From Paracoccaceae bacterium (GTDB lineage: Bacteria > Pseudomonadota > Alphaproteobacteria > Rhodobacterales > Rhodobacteraceae), in contig JACONK010000037.1 in NCBI GenBank assembly GCA_014323795.1, positions 62,001 through 126,000 on the forward strand: 64,000 nucleotides of DNA, read 5' to 3'. Of the stretch, positions 62,028 through 64,000 are shown piece after piece. The translations under genes were made by a program, and so were the position numbers. The stretch's first letter is position 1. Every line of letters starts with the position of its first letter. The notes below the pieces were generated by a model, which ran no database searches, had not been told where the DNA came from, and worked only from the letters and a program-made list of their open reading frames with translations.

Positions 62028-62768
62028 ATGACCGACCGTTCACCCATCGTCTTTGCGGATCTTGACGATACGCTGTTTCAGACAATGCGCAAAATGTCCG
62101 GCCCGGCACACGCACGGCGGCTTGCTGCCCGCGCCGCGAATGGCAGCCATTCCTATATGACAGAGGCCCAGGCGGCAACTGTGCGCTGGCTTCTGGACAG
62201 TACGCGCCTTATTCCGACCACCGCACGCAGTTCCGAGGTGCTGGCCCAGGCAACAATCCGGTTCACGGATTACAAAATATGTTCCAACGGCGGCGCAATC
62301 ATCACGCCCGACGGTGCGCATGATCGCACGTGGGCGGCGCGCACCGCCGGGATTTCGGCCCGGCATGCGCCCGCGTTTTCCGCATTGCAGGACGCGGTAT
62401 CCGCGCTTGTCCAAAGGGATGCATTGCGCTGCTGGCTGGTGTGCGAGGCGCAAATTCCGGTGTATTTTGTCGCCAAGATCAGTGTCGGTACGCCTCGGAC
62501 GGTGCTGGATGAGGCTGAATGGCTCTGCCGTGCCCGGGTCGGAACTGATCTTGTGTTCCATCGCAACGGGCGCAATTTGTCGTTCACCCCAAAAGGTCTT
62601 GCCAAAAGCGACGCTGTGAAAGAGCTGCTCCGGCGGCTTCCGGATACGGACAGGCGCCCGATCTGGGGGATGGGTGACAGTATAAGCGACCTGCCTTTCA
62701 TGCGGCTGTGCCAGATGATGGTGGCCCCGGCCAATTCGCAAATCACAAAGACGCATTTGGAGATCTGA
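62028..62768 (+). CDS. HAD-superfamily phosphatase of the Ter-associated module
   Basis: IVFADLDDTLFQT motif I; PIWGMGDSISDLPFM motif IV; 4-nt spacing to the upstream gene. Confidence 0.88.
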   Translation: MTDRSPIVFADLDDTLFQTMRKMSGPAHARRLAARAANGSHSYMTEAQAATVRWLLDSTRLIPTTARSSEVLAQATIRFTDYKICSNGGAIITPDGAHDRTWAARTAGISARHAPAFSALQDAVSALVQRDALRCWLVCEAQIPVYFVAKISVGTPRTVLDEAEWLCRARVGTDLVFHRNGRNLSFTPKGLAKSDAVKELLRRLPDTDRRPIWGMGDSISDLPFMRLCQMMVAPANSQITKTHLEI

Positions 62769-62771
62769 CCC

Positions 62772-63875
62772 ATGCGGGATGGGAATGACCTGCTGTCGGG
62801 TTCCTATGATCCCGACGATGTTATATTCCTGCTGAAACCGGTTAAAATAGCCGCGACCGGCATCCGCACAAAGGAACGCCTGATCCAGACCGGCGCGGCC
62901 CATTATTCCGAGATGATATCAGAAGAACGCCGCCCCGATGCGCGGTATCTTGAAATTTTTGAAGACGCTTTTACGCGCGGTGCCCGGCGCATGGGAACCG
63001 ACATCGCCCGCATCGCCGCAACCATCGCCGACAGGGCGGCACAGGGTGCCTTCCCGTGCGAAATCACGCTCTGTTCCCTGGTGCGTGCGGGTGTGCCCTA
63101 TGGTGTGCTTCTTCACCGGGCGCTCAAGGGGCTGGGGCTTGACAGCATCCATTACGGGGTATCAATCATCCGCGACCGGGGGCTTGATGCAAACGCGATG
63201 GCCCATATCTTTGCCCGGCACGACCCGGACGGCGTAATCTTTGTGGACGGATGGACCGGAAAGGGGGCCATCCTGCGCGAGCTGCGCACCAGCTGGGCCA
63301 GCCTTGGCCGTTCGGGTGTGCCGGAACTGGTCGTGCTTGCAGATCCCGGCGGTTTTGCCACCCTTTCGGGCAGCCATGATGATTGGCTTATCCCGTCCGG
63401 CATTCTGGGTGCAAATATTTCCGGCCTGATAAGCCGTTCTATTCTGAACGCCGGCGTAATCGGCCCGAATGATTTTCACGGGGCCATGTCCGTGGACCAC
63501 CTGCGCGATATGGATATCTCAAGGCGGTTTGTCGATGTTATATCCCGATGCGCCGCCGCCGCGCAGCCAAAGGCCCTGCCGATTCCGTTTGATGCGGATC
63601 ATCTTGCGCAGCTGCGCGCGGCGGCCACCGATTGCGTGGGGGCCATACTGCGCGCCTATGATGTTGACAATCCGAACCGGATCAAGCCAGGGCTGGCCGA
63701 GGCCACCCGCGCCGTGCTGCGCCGCCGGCCTGACCGCGTATTCCTGCGCGATGTGTCCGATCCGGATTCGGCGGCCATCGTTCACCTGTGCCGCACGGAT
63801 ACGGTGCCCATTGTCGAATGCGCCCGAACCACTGGCCCTTACCGGGCCATCACGCTGATCAAAAAGGTGTCCTGA
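62772..63875 (+). CDS. StiP-like (annotated cysteine protease StiP / PRTase-like) family protein
   Basis: SGSYDPDDVIFLLKPVKIAATGIRTKERLIQTGAAHYSEMISEERRPDARYLEIFEDAF...CSLVRAGVPYGVLLHRALKGLG...VIFVDGWTGKGAILREL. Confidence 0.82.
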   Translation: MRDGNDLLSGSYDPDDVIFLLKPVKIAATGIRTKERLIQTGAAHYSEMISEERRPDARYLEIFEDAFTRGARRMGTDIARIAATIADRAAQGAFPCEITLCSLVRAGVPYGVLLHRALKGLGLDSIHYGVSIIRDRGLDANAMAHIFARHDPDGVIFVDGWTGKGAILRELRTSWASLGRSGVPELVVLADPGGFATLSGSHDDWLIPSGILGANISGLISRSILNAGVIGPNDFHGAMSVDHLRDMDISRRFVDVISRCAAAAQPKALPIPFDADHLAQLRAAATDCVGAILRAYDVDNPNRIKPGLAEATRAVLRRRPDRVFLRDVSDPDSAAIVHLCRTDTVPIVECARTTGPYRAITLIKKVS

Positions 63876-64000
63876 TGCACCATTCCTTCCGGGGTTATGC
63901 GCTCGGCGCGACCCTTTACATGCCCGTCATCCACCCGAAGATGGAAGATTTTCTGTTTGGCCGGATGTCTGCCCCCGCATCATCCATTGTGTTGTGCCTT
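63875..64000 (+). CDS. HpcH/HpaI aldolase/citrate lyase family protein (5' end only)
   Basis: MHHSFRGYALGATLYMPVIHPKMEDFLFGRMSAPASSIVLCL; start overlaps the StiP-like stop (TGATG); runs off the window. Confidence 0.7.
   Translation, partial: MHHSFRGYALGATLYMPVIHPKMEDFLFGRMSAPASSIVLCL

Overview
The window is high-GC DNA from an alphaproteobacterium, most likely Rhodobacterales/Roseobacter-like (inferred from gene content: RegB-SenC-RegA, SoxBDAG, RpoHII, AddAB). About 45 CDS are recognisable. Most are core genes: nadE, soxBDAG, ccmI, ruvX, dusA, ribH/ribB/ribE/nusB, regB/senC/regA, tsaE, amgK/murU-like, addB/addA, trxA, trpS, murJ, glnD, rsmI, yraN, gshB, comM-like, cobU, rpoH, yidC and engB. 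No rRNA, tRNA or CRISPR array was seen. The accessory features are: (i) at the right edge, an operon PRTase/TRSP - HAD phosphatase - StiP-like protein - HpcH/HpaI lyase (cut by the window end), matching the nucleoside-like-metabolite module linked to Ter/tellurium systems. It lies beside a truncated MmeI-like type IIL restriction-modification gene and a Fic-like remnant. (ii) A 1027-aa protein made almost wholly of RTX repeats, with an exact 16 x 8-bp tandem repeat upstream. (iii) Many decaying genes (lysophospholipase, MORN protein, lldD, FMN reductase, IS5 transposase, RTX remnant), suggesting ongoing genome erosion. (iv) A RegB kinase in which the residue at the redox-Cys position (+40 from the phospho-His) is Leu, and a regA ORF with no obvious ATG/GTG/TTG start for its full conserved N-terminus. 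All calls come from reading the sequence and supplied translations; no database search was run.
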